64,000 bases of DNA, taken from the NCBI GenBank assembly GCA_900073065.1, contig FJOG01000017.1, forward strand, positions 430,149 to 494,148. The letters are read 5' to 3'. The notes under the pieces are model-generated. The model worked only from the letters and a program-made list of their open reading frames with translations, was not told where the DNA came from and did no database searches. This DNA is from Phialocephala subalpina. Lineage: Eukaryota > Ascomycota > Leotiomycetes > Helotiales > Mollisiaceae. The position numbers were made by a program, and so were the translations under genes. This document shows positions 11,755-21,754 of this stretch, in pieces (position 1 is the stretch's first letter; each line of letters begins with the position of its first letter).

Positions 11755-13056
11755 CAATCAGGTCGGGGTAAAACTCGTCACGTGCTATAAGCATACCCCT
11801 CACCTAAAAACAAACAACTTTTCCATTCTCTTATGAAAACTGGCCTAATTAGGCTCAAAATGAAGCTATTTAGTACTTAATTGCTCCCCCACCATTCTTA
11901 AGGCAAACTCTATATCTTTCTGGCATAAAATCACACAGTTTTAAAAGGAAATCTCCGCCTATTTGCTCCCACTCTTCTCTCATAGCTACAATGAAATCCA
12001 CTCTATTTCTAGCCCTATGCTTCCGTTTGGCGATTGCGTCCTTAATCCTCTTCCATACATTCTCAATAGGATTAAAATCAGGAGACTATGGAGTGTGTAG
12101 CATCATTCTAATCCCCTTATTTGCCAAATACCTCTTAACAATATTAGCCTTATGCCACTTCGCGCCATCTTCCATAAACACAACCTCATTTCCATATATC
12201 CTTTCCATTCTCTTATAGAATAGAATCATATATTTTTAGAGTACCCATTTATACCGCACGGCGTTCATATTCTCTCCTTTCGAGAGAATATAAAGTGCGC
12301 CAAGCTAATCTCCACAAAAACAACCCCATGCTCCTACTGTTTCTCGTCCACTCTTAAAAATAGGCCTCAAATTCTTATCCGCATACTCCTCATCTCTACC
12401 CGGCCCTCTAATCACAAAGAATGTAGTCTAGTCCTCTCCTATCTCCAAAGTAACTTCATCACTCCAAATCACTGCTCTTAAGTTCCTTTTCCGCTTGAGT
12501 TCTTCTCTACAATGGATTCTTCGCTTCTTTTTGTGAAGAGGACTTAAGTAAGGCTTCTTGCGAGGGCGGCGCTTAGCTTTTCCATGTCGTTTGAGGATTT
12601 GAGAGACCGTATGGTAATTAAGTCTCTTGCCCGATTTAAACGGCGTTGCAAGCGCTTTTAGAGTCATCTTTGGCTCAAATATAGCAATGCGTACTAAAGC
12701 TCTTTCGGCTCTAACTGAGAGTATCTTTTTTGCCCCGCTTCCGAGCTTTCTTACAAGAGTAGAGCCATCGGTTTTGGCGTACCGGTAGATGAAGGAGGAG
12801 ACAGTAGAGCGAAGTATCTTAATTTTGTATAAAATCGCAGTAAGTCCATGTCCTTCATCTTTTAGCGTTAAAATCCGTTCCTTTTCACGCTCTGTGAGAT
12901 GAGCATTCTTCTTCCTTAGAGAGACTCCCATGATTTGAAGTTTAAAAAGATTCTATAAGAAAATAAGAGAGTTATTGTATTTGTGGTGGCGTATGTAGGT
13001 TTCGGCTACATAAGCGAATGCAACGTCACGTGACGAGTTTTCACCCGACTTGATTG
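11755..13056 (-). mobile_element. Inner Tc1-like transposon, 1302 bp
   Basis: The terminal inverted repeats at 11755-11784 and 13027-13056 match at 27 of 30 positions (starting CAATCA, ending AAAACTCGTCACGTG) and are flanked by TA at 11753-11754 and 13057-13058. The 1.3-kb length and one transposase frame are typical of fungal Tc1/impala-size elements. It is inserted inside a larger element with unrelated ends, so it arrived later. Confidence 0.85.
11870..12931 (-). pseudogene. Tc1-type DD34E transposase, inactivated
   Basis: 353 codons in one frame with four internal stops: 12430-12428 (TAG), 12307-12305 (TAG), 12238-12236 (TAA) and 12088-12086 (TAG). The N-terminal part has the bipartite helix-turn-helix DNA-binding region of Tc1 transposases, a basic linker (KRRPRKKPYLS) and the first catalytic Asp in VIWSDE. 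After the first stop come the second Asp in MEDGAKWHKANIVKRYL and the Glu in SPDFNPIENVWKRIKD, with 34 residues between them, i.e. DD34E. There are no frameshifts. All four stops are one C-to-T step (on one strand or the other) from sense codons, the signature expected of RIP or similar decay. Not functional as written. Confidence 0.9.
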
Positions 13057-13233
13057 TACATATGACTTTATAAGATAGCTTGGAAAGATGTACGAGAGAA
13101 GATTAATGTTGCAAAAAGTAGAAAAGAGTATAAGCTATCATTTACCTAAGTTACGGCACTGTAAGAGCGTTGGTAGCGATGCTATAAGAGTGCGACTTTT
13201 GGGTGTTACACAACTAGTGTGTATGGTTTGCCT

Positions 13234-13752
13234 TAGGTTGAGCTTAGCGAGCCCGCCAAGCTCAAATCCCAAGTCAATTGCGATCTATAACACAAATACT
13301 TTTTCAAAATCATTATAAAATAGTATGACGGGGCAGACGAATAGTCAAGAACAGAAACTACCTCGTACCGCACTTTCCCAGCCAATCAAAGTCAATCAAA
13401 GTCAATGGCCTCGCTGATATATTATTGCCCGAAGATGGGAAGTGGGATGGATTGTTGTTCCGAATGAAAACATGGGGTATAGATATCAGAAGCTGTGACC
13501 AGCAGTCGCCGTGAGCTGGGAGTTTATCAAAATTGGGGATCTACAGCTATAAATGCGGCCTCTTAATGCCTCGCCGAACTTTCTCCTCTGTGACATCAGC
13601 CATGCACTCTCGTGGCACTTCAACACGATAGCGGAAGTCGACAGCACCTTTCGGAATCAGGTACCCGCGATATCGGTCCTACACATAACCACCACGATGG
13701 ACCTTAATGATTTTGGAGTTCGACAGCTCGAGCATTCGGACCAAACAGCAAC
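13234..13752 (+). promoter_or_regulatory. Amidase upstream region with TATA box and overlapping uORF
   Basis: A TATAAAT box lies at 13548-13554, about 200 bp before the amidase start. Downstream of it an ATG at 13697 opens a 19-codon upstream ORF whose TGA overlaps the amidase ATG as ATGA (13753-13756). The uORF is in a different frame from the amidase. Nothing else is recognised in this stretch. Confidence 0.5.
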
Positions 13753-15594
13753 ATGAAGACTACCTCCCTGTTATTGGCGATTCTGAGCTTTAACATCCTA
13801 GCTATTGCTGCAACATCTTTTACTTCCGAACCTTTCGACTCCCGCGAGGCTACGATTGACAGCGTACACAATGCCCTCTACTCCGGCATATCATCCTGCC
13901 GCGATGTCGTTTCGTCCTTCATCTCGAGAATCGAAGCTTTCAATCCCACAGTCAACGCGATCATCAGCCTCAATCCCAATGCATTGAGTATCGCAGATAG
14001 ACTGGACTTGCAGATTGCTTTGGGCAATTCCACAGGGCTATTGTTCTGCATACCGGTCTTGCTCAAGGATAATTTTGATATGGTCGGTATGAAAAACCCC
14101 CAGGAAACTTAGGTCACTCAACGGTTGAGGTGCATGTGTGGTTGCTACTAGGGTGGACTATACCCAATTGGGCGTAGTCCTACTAGGGGTCAAACAGTGT
14201 CATTAACTGCTGACGTGGTTGAAATTAGGTATGAATACAACGGGAGGCTGTTTGGACTTGGCTGGTAATAAGCCTACCGCAGACGCTCCTGTTGTCACTG
14301 CGTTGAAGAACGCGGGAGCTATCATACTGGGCAAGACCAACCTTCATGAGTTGGCTTTGGAGGGTCTCTCAGTCTCCTCTCTTGGCGGACAAACTGTCAA
14401 TCCATATGACCATACAAGGACACCAGGAGGGTCCAGTGGTGGGACTGGTGCTGCCATTGGTAGTAGCTTCGCAGTCTTTGGCACAGGTGAGTAATCCCAG
14501 ATGTTCGTATGCCTGCTGGAGACTGATCATATCTAGGAACGGACACTGTGAACTCCCTACGAAGTCCAGCGAGTGCCAACAGTCTTTTCAGCGTTCGACC
14601 TACGAGGGGATTGATATCAAGGGCTGGTGTCATTCCAATATCCTTTACACAAGATGCAATTGGTCCCATTGCCAGGAATGTCAAAGACCTTGCAGTTGCG
14701 TTGACGGTTATGACGAGTGTGGAATATGACACTAATGACAATACCACCGCTTTGATCCCAACCTCGTCTGTCGGGGTAGACTATTCGAATAGTATATATG
14801 GTGGTAGCCTCAAAGGCCTAAGGCTTGGCCTGCTTCAAGGTTTCGTCAACAGGACTGCAAGCAATGAGACAACTCCAGTCAACGATGCCATGGACCACAT
14901 GGTATCCGTCCTAGAAGCAGCTGGAGCTACTATTGTTTCGATCAACGAGACTGTCTACAATGCTACTACCATTGCTACATTGGATGTTCAGACTTCAGAG
15001 TACAGACAAGAGATGGATGCTTACCTTGAAATGCCATCTCTGTCCGGCACCCAGCCGTCGACGCTCAACGAGCTGTACAACAGCTCCAAGTTCTTGGTTA
15101 TTCCCAGCCAGTACAACTATGTCAACACTGCTTTGAGATCATCAACTAGTAACTCGTCATATGCACCTACGAAGCTCGGTATACAGAACCTTACGACTGT
15201 CCTCAGGTCGACATTCTCCTCCAATTCATTAGATGCGATCATCTATCCGGAGCAGAAGAATCTCGTTGTCAAAATCGGATCCCCTTCTCAATCTGGTCGC
15301 AACGGAATTCTTGCTGCTCTCACGGGTTCTCCTGTTGTGACCATACCAGCAGGCTTCTCTCCTCCCACCGACGACGCCCCAATTGGTGTACCGATTGGAA
15401 TGGAAATCCTGGGACAACCGTGGAGTGAGAGCAAGTTGCTCAATATAGCCGCGCATATATCAGATCTCACCCACGTCAGACGCATGCCATCATTTGCAAA
15501 CGGGTCTGTGGAAGTGTCTTCGTATGACACAGTTCCAACAATAACTCCAAACGCTTCGAACATTCCAAGTGCATATCCCCTGGGTACACTGTGA
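13753..15594 (+). CDS. Secreted amidase-signature hydrolase
   Basis: Three exons (13753-14086, 14229-14486, 14537-15594) with introns of 142 and 50 bp give 549 residues. It belongs to the amidase signature family, which hydrolyses amide bonds with a Ser-cisSer-Lys triad. The triad is visible as K105 (in LLKDNFD), S180 (in GGSSGG) and S204 (in NSLRSP). The spacings of 75 and 24 match fatty-acid amide hydrolase (K142/S217/S241). The nucleophile loop reads TDTVNSLR rather than the usual TD(T/I)GGS(I/V)R. Residues 1-20 form a signal peptide (LLLAILSFNILAIAA), and many N-glycosylation sequons follow, so it is probably extracellular or vacuolar. Its substrate cannot be told. It is separated from the MFS/regulator pair by the transposon, so membership of the same cluster is speculative. 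Confidence 0.9.
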
Positions 15595-16445
15595 TGGAGC
15601 CGGTGTGCAGAAAATAGTTTCACTCTGGTTTGGCGGGAATTAGCCCCCAGTGTGGAAGCTCCCGAGGCCTGGAGAAGCTGGGGCCAATTCTTCCAAGCGA
15701 TAGACGAGGAATGAACCAGAGTTCTTCAGAAGAATTGATACTTGCTGAGATATATTATACAACTTTTGTTGGAGCTACACAGCATGAATATGATGACAGC
15801 AAACGTAAAGATCACAAGTTTGCAGGGCCAGTCACTGCGCAGAAGTTGTTGGTCGCACGAGCGCCTGGGGTAAGGCTATATATACTTCTCCTATTACTGC
15901 ATGCCGAGGCAAGCGCCAAGGCGATTCTGTACCTGGTGGCTTCGGTTCTGGCATTCTGACGAGGAGGGATTCTCAGGGATAATTGCTCCAATCTCGCGAT
16001 GTCTCTTCAGCCAAAAACGTTTTTGCTGCATAAATTTCATCATCATTTGGTGCCATGTCTTTCCTGTTGCCCTTCGATTTCTCACATCATGTCATGATGC
16101 TTGTTTTTGGTGTTGCTTTCCACATGTTTCACATTTGACAGGGAAGCCATGGCCTCATCAAAGCAATCAGCCTTGTACGGCCAAGCCCCGTCTTTGCCGC
16201 ACAGCCTTCCCTGCAGCGAATCCTCCGATTGTGGAAATTGCGAGGCCCTGGTGAAATTGCGTGGCCACCAGGGCCTCTGCTTTTGTCTCATAATCTCGTT
16301 GCGCGCCCACTATCGTGAAAACGTTTGTTTTTGCTGTCATCTCGTCGTTGGCGCCAAAGAAACATCATAAACGCGACGTCGTTTCGTCTGAATCGTCATC
16401 CCTTTTGTGTCGAAACACAATGCGATCCTGACATCGAGAACAACA
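15595..16445. other. Intergenic region
   Basis: About 850 bp between the amidase and the Ser/Thr-rich protein gene. Only short unconvincing frames; probably promoter and 5' UTR of the downstream gene. Confidence 0.5.
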
Positions 16446-17320
16446 ATGCTTCCTCGAGCTCTTCTTTTCTTGGCTGGCAGCCTCCTGATGGAGGGAGTCG
16501 CTGCTGCTTCAGCCCCCACTTGTGTATCATCCGCAGAAGGCTATCCTGTTGGACAGGTCAATTATCTATTCAATGCTTTTTGCAACCAGCTGGCGAGCAA
16601 CAATTTCGCGACAGAACAACAGATATATGGCCTGCCTGTCATATCTTTCGATTTCGCTGCGGCGAGTAGTTCAAGCACCTGCGATAAGACCAACTGTCTC
16701 GCAAGTTTTCAGACTTTGATCACCTCGTGTAAGTCCAATCTAGTCCCTCGTTCTCAGAAAGGCGAATATGAGTGAGCAAGGGACTGATGAGATTTACAGG
16801 TCAACTTCCCAATGCGACGATATGGGGTACAGGGAGTCTGGATGCGGGGTGTGGGACGTATAATTTCACCATTTGGAACACGGCCTTGAACCCCATTACG
16901 CTGGGAGCAGCGACGACTACACTCCAAGGAGCGACTATGACTACCGCGCCGATTATTACAACTACCTCCTCACCTGTATCTTCCACCACATCTGCCTTAG
17001 TCACGTCTACAACATCAACGTCTGCAACGTTGTCAGAAAGCTCGATCGAGACTTCTCTTTCGCAATTCTACGCTTACTCGAACGAGACGTCAACTGCTAG
17101 CTCCTCCGGATCAGCAAGTTCAACAGTAGTGAGTACGACGGTGGATGGATCTGTGGTTGCCACTACTATCCCAGTGAGTAAGACGACCGCGACGACTCGA
17201 GCTTCAGGGACAAAACCGGTTGTTGGAAGTACGGCGCTGGGGACTAGTGGTGCAGACATATTGAGGGCTAGTGGGTTCTCATTGGTCGCTGTTGCTTGTA
17301 TGTTTAGCTGGTATTTTTAA
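16446..17320 (+). CDS. Ser/Thr-rich, probably GPI-anchored cell-surface protein
   Basis: Two exons (16446-16728, 16800-17320) across a 71-bp GTAAGT intron give 267 residues. Features in order: signal peptide MLPRALLFLAGSLLMEGVAAA; a compact N-terminal domain of about 110 residues with several Cys (CVSSAEGY..., AFCNQL, TCDKTNC, SC, GCGTYNF); a long Ser/Thr/Ala-rich stalk likely to be O-glycosylated (about 130-235); and a C-terminal hydrophobic tail (SGFSLVAVACMFSWYF) behind small residues, as in GPI-attachment signals. This is the build of fungal wall or plasma-membrane mannoproteins. No enzyme family was recognised in the Cys-containing domain. Confidence 0.82.
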
Positions 17321-17718
17321 GGGGCATTTGATTGGGAGTATGGATGATTGGAGGGCTTGACGACTTGATGTTTGGAAAGATACCCAGTATTAATAGTAAT
17401 TTTGAAGCTGAATGCTTGGAGACTCTTGGAACATTTTGATGTTGGGGGTTTGAGTGAGTCTTGGAGACAAGTTAGACTTGATAAGCGGAGGCATCCTAGT
17501 GAAGAGAAACTTCGAAATCAGAAATAGTAGCAAAGAGATCCAAGAGATTGTAATGCTTTCACTCCCCTAAGTGATGTACAGGAAGATATCATGCACATTT
17601 CGACGCAATGTAACAAAACACCAACAATGTTCACACCGCGCTCCACCGTTCCTCATTAACCACCTCTAGCACTAACTTAGGCACCAGGCGCCCATCTCCT
17701 CAAAGACTTAATCAACGT
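17321..17718. other. Convergent intergenic region
   Basis: 3' flanks of the GPI-type protein gene and the cytochrome b5/AT-hook gene. No coding sequence seen. Confidence 0.5.
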
Positions 17719-19425
17719 TCACTTCGCCCTTCTGCCTCTTCCACCTCTGGCCCTGCCCCTTCCGCCCCTCAACATGCCTCTGGGTCCGCCTCTTCCTCCC
17801 CTCGGTATGCCTCCTACAGGTATCGTAGCAAATCCCCTTCCCATACCTCCTCTCCCTCTGCTAGAACGTTCTCCAGTCGGGGAACGCTCACCCTCCTCAT
17901 TGATTTCATATCCATCTGCTACAATCCCGAAAGTAGTATCATCCTCCATAATGTTAAACGCGTGACCAACAATCCCTCCTCTTCCTCTCCCAGAGCTTCC
18001 CACCCCACGCATCATAACTCTGCCTCTAGCGGGAACTACATGATGTCTTTGCGACATATCTACTGACCATCCGGCAGCACCGACACCATTCGGTCCTCTA
18101 ACATGATGACCCTACGGCATATTGCCTGGCCATCCGGCAGGTCCAGGAAAGCTTGGCATTGCCATTGTATATCCATTCGAAGGACCGATATTCCCGTCTG
18201 GTCTGCCTGTCCACCGAGGATCTCCTGATTTGATTATTGCACATCCAGTTCCCCTCCTCATCCCGGCTCTAGAAACTCTCCTGGCCCCTTGTCCTCTTGC
18301 TGCCTCTCCACTCAAACTTGCACGTCTCGCGCTGTCGAGTTCCTGATTCAGATGGATGGACAGGGGAACATCATGTGGAGAGACAAAGCCTTGTTCTACT
18401 AATCTGTTGACTTCTGCTTCCATGGCTTCTCTAGTAGCGTCCAGTCTTGCTTCTTCATCTCTCGTCTCATAATCAGTATTAGGACGAGATTTTGCTTCGT
18501 TGAGATTGCTGTCGACTTTCGGTGGTCGTCCTTTTCTTTTTCCGCTTGTTGGAGCTGGATCTTAAGTTGGAGCAGCGCTTTTGGATGGTCGACCTCTTTT
18601 GCTGGTAGTGGTAGCTGGTTGAATATCAGAGACTACAAGGGGATACGTTCTGGAGCCAGGATCTTTGTTACCTGGTGCTTGGTGAAGAGCAACTTTTATG
18701 TTGGATTTCTTCCCAATGTTCTCACGGGCCCCAGTGAGTTTGTGAGCAGGCCTCTGGTATTTTTTGGCAATCGATGTTTCTTCTTTTCGTGGTCTACCCC
18801 TTGCTTTACCCGTGGTAGCTGAAGATCTCACTGCTTTCTTCTTGGTGTTCTTGCTGGTGCTGGCAATCTCTTCTTCGATTTCGCTTTCCTCTTCAAATCC
18901 GGAAGGTCGTTTCCTCTTCTTTCTGAGTTTCTCATCTTTCGCAATCTGTTCGCAGAAAACAGACATGTATTGAGGCTTCGGAGGCTTCGGGCGAGTCTTG
19001 GTTGATTTTGACAACGAGCCTGTGAGCTCGAATGCTCTTGTAATAGTCTTTGGGTCAATTATTCCTACTTTGCTGACTTTGTCTATTTCGTTGATTCGGT
19101 TGTCGCCGTGTTTGCCGTTGTACACATTTGAGGCATCGCGTCCGGCGTAACGGAGGAGTACTGTTTTGTATATTAGACTAGGTTTGGTAGTAGAAAGTAG
19201 GGGTCAAGGCGTACCATCTTCTCCTCCAGGGTGGAAGTCAATGAAGTCAGTGACATCGTAAATGGTCCATTCTTTCTCGCCTTTCTGTTTGATCCCTATC
19301 CAGGCGCAACGATTGGTTTTCTGCTGAGCGAACTCGTCGAGAGATAGGAGGGCAGTGTCATCCGCTCTCGTAGCATATCTTGGGGACATAATTGGATCCA
19401 TAGCGCTTGAATGAGAAGAGAACAA
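17719..19425 (-). pseudogene. Cytochrome b5-like / AT-hook / RGG protein with two internal stops
   Basis: Exon 1 (19425-19215) and exon 2 (19160-17719) join across a 54-bp intron into 551 codons in a single frame. The N-terminus is a cytochrome b5-like heme domain: HPGG with His65, then VLLRYAGRDAS and a second candidate axial ligand His88. It is followed by a basic/acidic linker, three AT-hooks (ARGRPRKE, KRGRPSKS, KRKGRPPK) and an arginine/glycine-rich C-terminal tail. Stop codons interrupt the frame at codon 270 (TAA, 18564-18562) and codon 420 (TAG, 18114-18112). Coding character and domain repeats continue through both. If translation ends at the first stop, a 269-residue protein with heme domain and two AT-hooks remains. 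It could therefore be a truncated but expressed gene rather than a dead one. Start ATG is either 19425 or 19401. Confidence 0.72.
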
Positions 19426-19651
19426 AACAAAAGTCTTATAGCCAACTTGGCCATTATAAGGTGCGGCTTCTTAACGATAAACAATAACAAAAAGACGGGG
19501 TTGGCATTCCTAAGAAGTACGATTGCTTGCGTCAACAGAACCCAACATTCCTAAGCATTTTCGTCGTCCAATGATACATTCCACGCCCGAAAACGGACCT
19601 AGCCCAACTTTTGGTATAGTCACACTAATATACAACAGTAAATCCATCAGC

Positions 19652-20988
19652 CTACTTCGAGTGGCCTGTAACTGGCAAGCCTCTATCCTTAAGCTCTTCC
19701 TGGATGAGCTTCCATCTGCCCACTTGCTGCTCCTTATGAATGGGTGTAATTCTCTCCTTAGAGACTTTGACGTTACGAAGTCCTTTTAGTTGCGGAGGGA
19801 TGGCTTCTGCCAATTTGCGGGGCTTTGGTAGTTTGATGAGGTGTGAGAGGAAATTTCCTGCTGTCTTTGATGGCTGGATGGCGGAGTCTGGGATACGAAT
19901 GCCGGTCAATTGCAGTACACGTTTGAGCGCCTAAGTTATGATCAGTAATTAGACACCGGACTTTGAGGTGTACAACTTACAGCAAACTTGATCTCGGGGT
20001 CTGTGAGAGGAACCTGACGCCATGCTGGATCTAAGTCGGCCACGAAGGTTGAATAAAATGCATCTTCGGCTTTCTTTCCTAGGAGCGGATGGAGTGGATC
20101 GATGGGTGACCGGTCTGCTGCCACATCTTCCTCACTTTCTGTAGGGTTCTCATTCGTAGCAGTCTCATCCACAGGTGCTTCCGTAGATTCGGGATGTAGA
20201 GGGTCCACCGATGATCGGTCTGCAGCAACATCTTCTTCAGACTCAGTGGGCGCTTCATGCTCCGCCGTCTCATCTGAAGATGCCTTCAGGCTCTGTGCAA
20301 ATCCATCTAGCTTGATGTTGGAACTCGAGAAGTCCAACGTGACACCAGCCTCCGACGGGATCATCTGAACACCAATTGTTGAAGGAGCTTCTTTGGTTGT
20401 CGATGTGCTCGTCAAAGGCAATCCGGCCTCTTTGCATATATATACCTCCACCAAAGCTCTGTAGAAGGCAGCCGTGATATCCTCGGGTTTCGTCATGACC
20501 TTCCTTGCCTGTGGCATGAATCCCGAATACTGATGCTCCGGATCCCAATTGTCCTTCCACCAGTTTCCGAATCCTCCTACCCATGGTACCTTCGTGCCCT
20601 CCTCTGCATTTGCCCAAGTAGTCGCAGCTTCATAAGAGCTCATGTCTGGTGCTGGTCGTGTTGGCCGTGCTGGCCGTGCTGGTCGTGGCACTGCTGCTTT
20701 GCGCTGCTCCTCTTCTTCTTCAGCTACCTCTTCTGCCTCCCTCTTTTTCGTCTTATCGAATACGCTGGCCTCGCCGTATGGGTCTTTCTGTCCTGGAGGT
20801 TGGTCTGTACCCCATATCTTCTGTCGAATCTTCTCTGTGTATGGGACCTTCACTGCTCGAATAGTCGAGGTAGAGAAAGGAGAGGTATGGTTCCTGCATG
20901 CTGAGCAGAGGTACGTTGATTTTGATTTCGCCGAAGTCCTAGCCTTGACGAGGTCAATTGACCTTTCTAGCCTCGCTATTCGTCGCAT
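19652..20988 (-). CDS. Mitochondrial large-subunit ribosomal protein mL50
   Basis: Two exons (20988-19981, 19930-19652) with a 50-bp intron give 428 residues. The N-terminus (MRRIARLERSIDLVKARTSAK, then STSTIRAVKVPYTEKIRQKIWG) is an Arg-rich mitochondrial presequence. The conserved core reads SYEAATTWA..., WWKDNWDPEHQYSGFMP, DITAAFYRALVEVY, then DPEIKFA-ALKRVLQLTGIRIPDSAI and the C-terminal VGRWKLIQEELKDRGLPVTG, matching fungal L50-family proteins of the mitochondrial ribosome. An acidic, variable insert (about 275-360) contains an internal duplication. It is divergent from the small membrane-protein gene at 21267 with 278 bp between starts. Confidence 0.83.
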
Positions 20989-21266
20989 TGTGTGTTGTTG
21001 AACAGTGATTGCTGTTGACAAGAGGATGATGGCTTGGATATGACTTTTCGAGATGCGGAGGCCGCTAGCGTGGTTTTCGTAACAGCCTGAACGACATGTG
21101 AGGAACAGCTGTTGACGACTTGCACCAGAACAGCTCGCAGGCGGCACTTTTGAGCTCACATGATGCGATTAGGCCATCGAATTCTTATCTGAGTGCTGAT
21201 ACCATTTTCTGCAAAGAATTTACCTATTGGTCATTCACGAGAGAGCTCCGATCTGGTGTCGAAGCT

Positions 21267-21754
21267 ATGAACCGACTGTACATCTTCTTCGCGCTTTGCG
21301 CATTCATTGTAACTATTTTAGCAGCTTGTAAGTATCCTCTCTGAAACCGACATTTTGAAGTCCGCATTGCTGATCACAAGCAGCGCCTCCCTCCTTCTGT
21401 AAATGTACATGCTTCACCAACAGCACGATCATTCCGCTGTCATCACACTCCTCCGGTGGCTTCGACCAGTCTACTACTCCACGATCAACTGCTACGACAT
21501 GCGCGACTTGCAACAAGGCATTTTGTCTCTCCCAGCGGTTACCGATATGTAAAGATGCCGAAGAGAAGGATGTGTACACGACATGCTTCCAGAGAGATAG
21601 TAGGAAGGACCAGATTGTTGTCCTTACATTCATCAGTGGAACCGTTGGATTATTAGTTTGGGCAGCAGTGAGGAAGTTTCTGGAGAAGAGAAAGGGTGGA
21701 GAAGTGAGAATGGAAGATACGCAGAGAGGATATGCTCCGGTCGGTGGAAGATAA
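21267..21754 (+). CDS. Small Cys-rich single-pass membrane protein, conserved in fungi
   Basis: Exon 1 (21267-21327) and exon 2 (21384-21754) with a 56-bp intron give 143 residues. The 3' splice site is a tandem NAGNAG (aagcag), so one extra residue is possible. A signal-anchor or signal peptide (LYIFFALCAFIVTILAA) is followed by a Cys-rich lumenal region: FCKCTCF, TCATCNKAFC, ICKD and TTCFQRDS. A single membrane span (VLTFISGTVGLLVWAAV) and a short basic cytosolic tail end it. The layout resembles conserved fungal endomembrane proteins of unknown role; no named family is certain. Confidence 0.72.

Larger units (their letters stand above)
11255..13233. mobile_element. Outer TIR transposon (non-autonomous), TA-flanked, interrupted by a Tc1 element
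   Basis: The ends form terminal inverted repeats of about 33 bp with one mismatch: 11255-11287 and the reverse complement of 13201-13233, beginning AGGCAAACCATACACACTAG. Each end abuts TA (11253-11254 and 13234-13235), the target-site duplication of the Tc1/mariner superfamily. The outer portions (11255-11752 and 13059-13233, about 675 bp together) are AT-rich and encode nothing recognisable, as in a MITE or deletion derivative. A second complete element with different ends sits inside. Confidence 0.82.

Noticed and set aside
13553..13756. 67-codon ORF beginning at 13553 upstream of the amidase
   Set aside because: Its ATG lies within the TATA box, so it is unlikely to be transcribed; only the inner 19-codon uORF is plausible.
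6312..15594. A complete secondary-metabolite biosynthetic cluster
   Set aside because: A regulator and a pump are present, but no polyketide, peptide or terpene synthase lies anywhere in the window.
18562..18600. A 39-nt intron (GTCGAC...ATCCAG) that would remove the first stop of the cyt b5/AT-hook gene
   Set aside because: Too short for introns in this window (47 nt minimum), with a poor donor, and it would delete an AT-hook.
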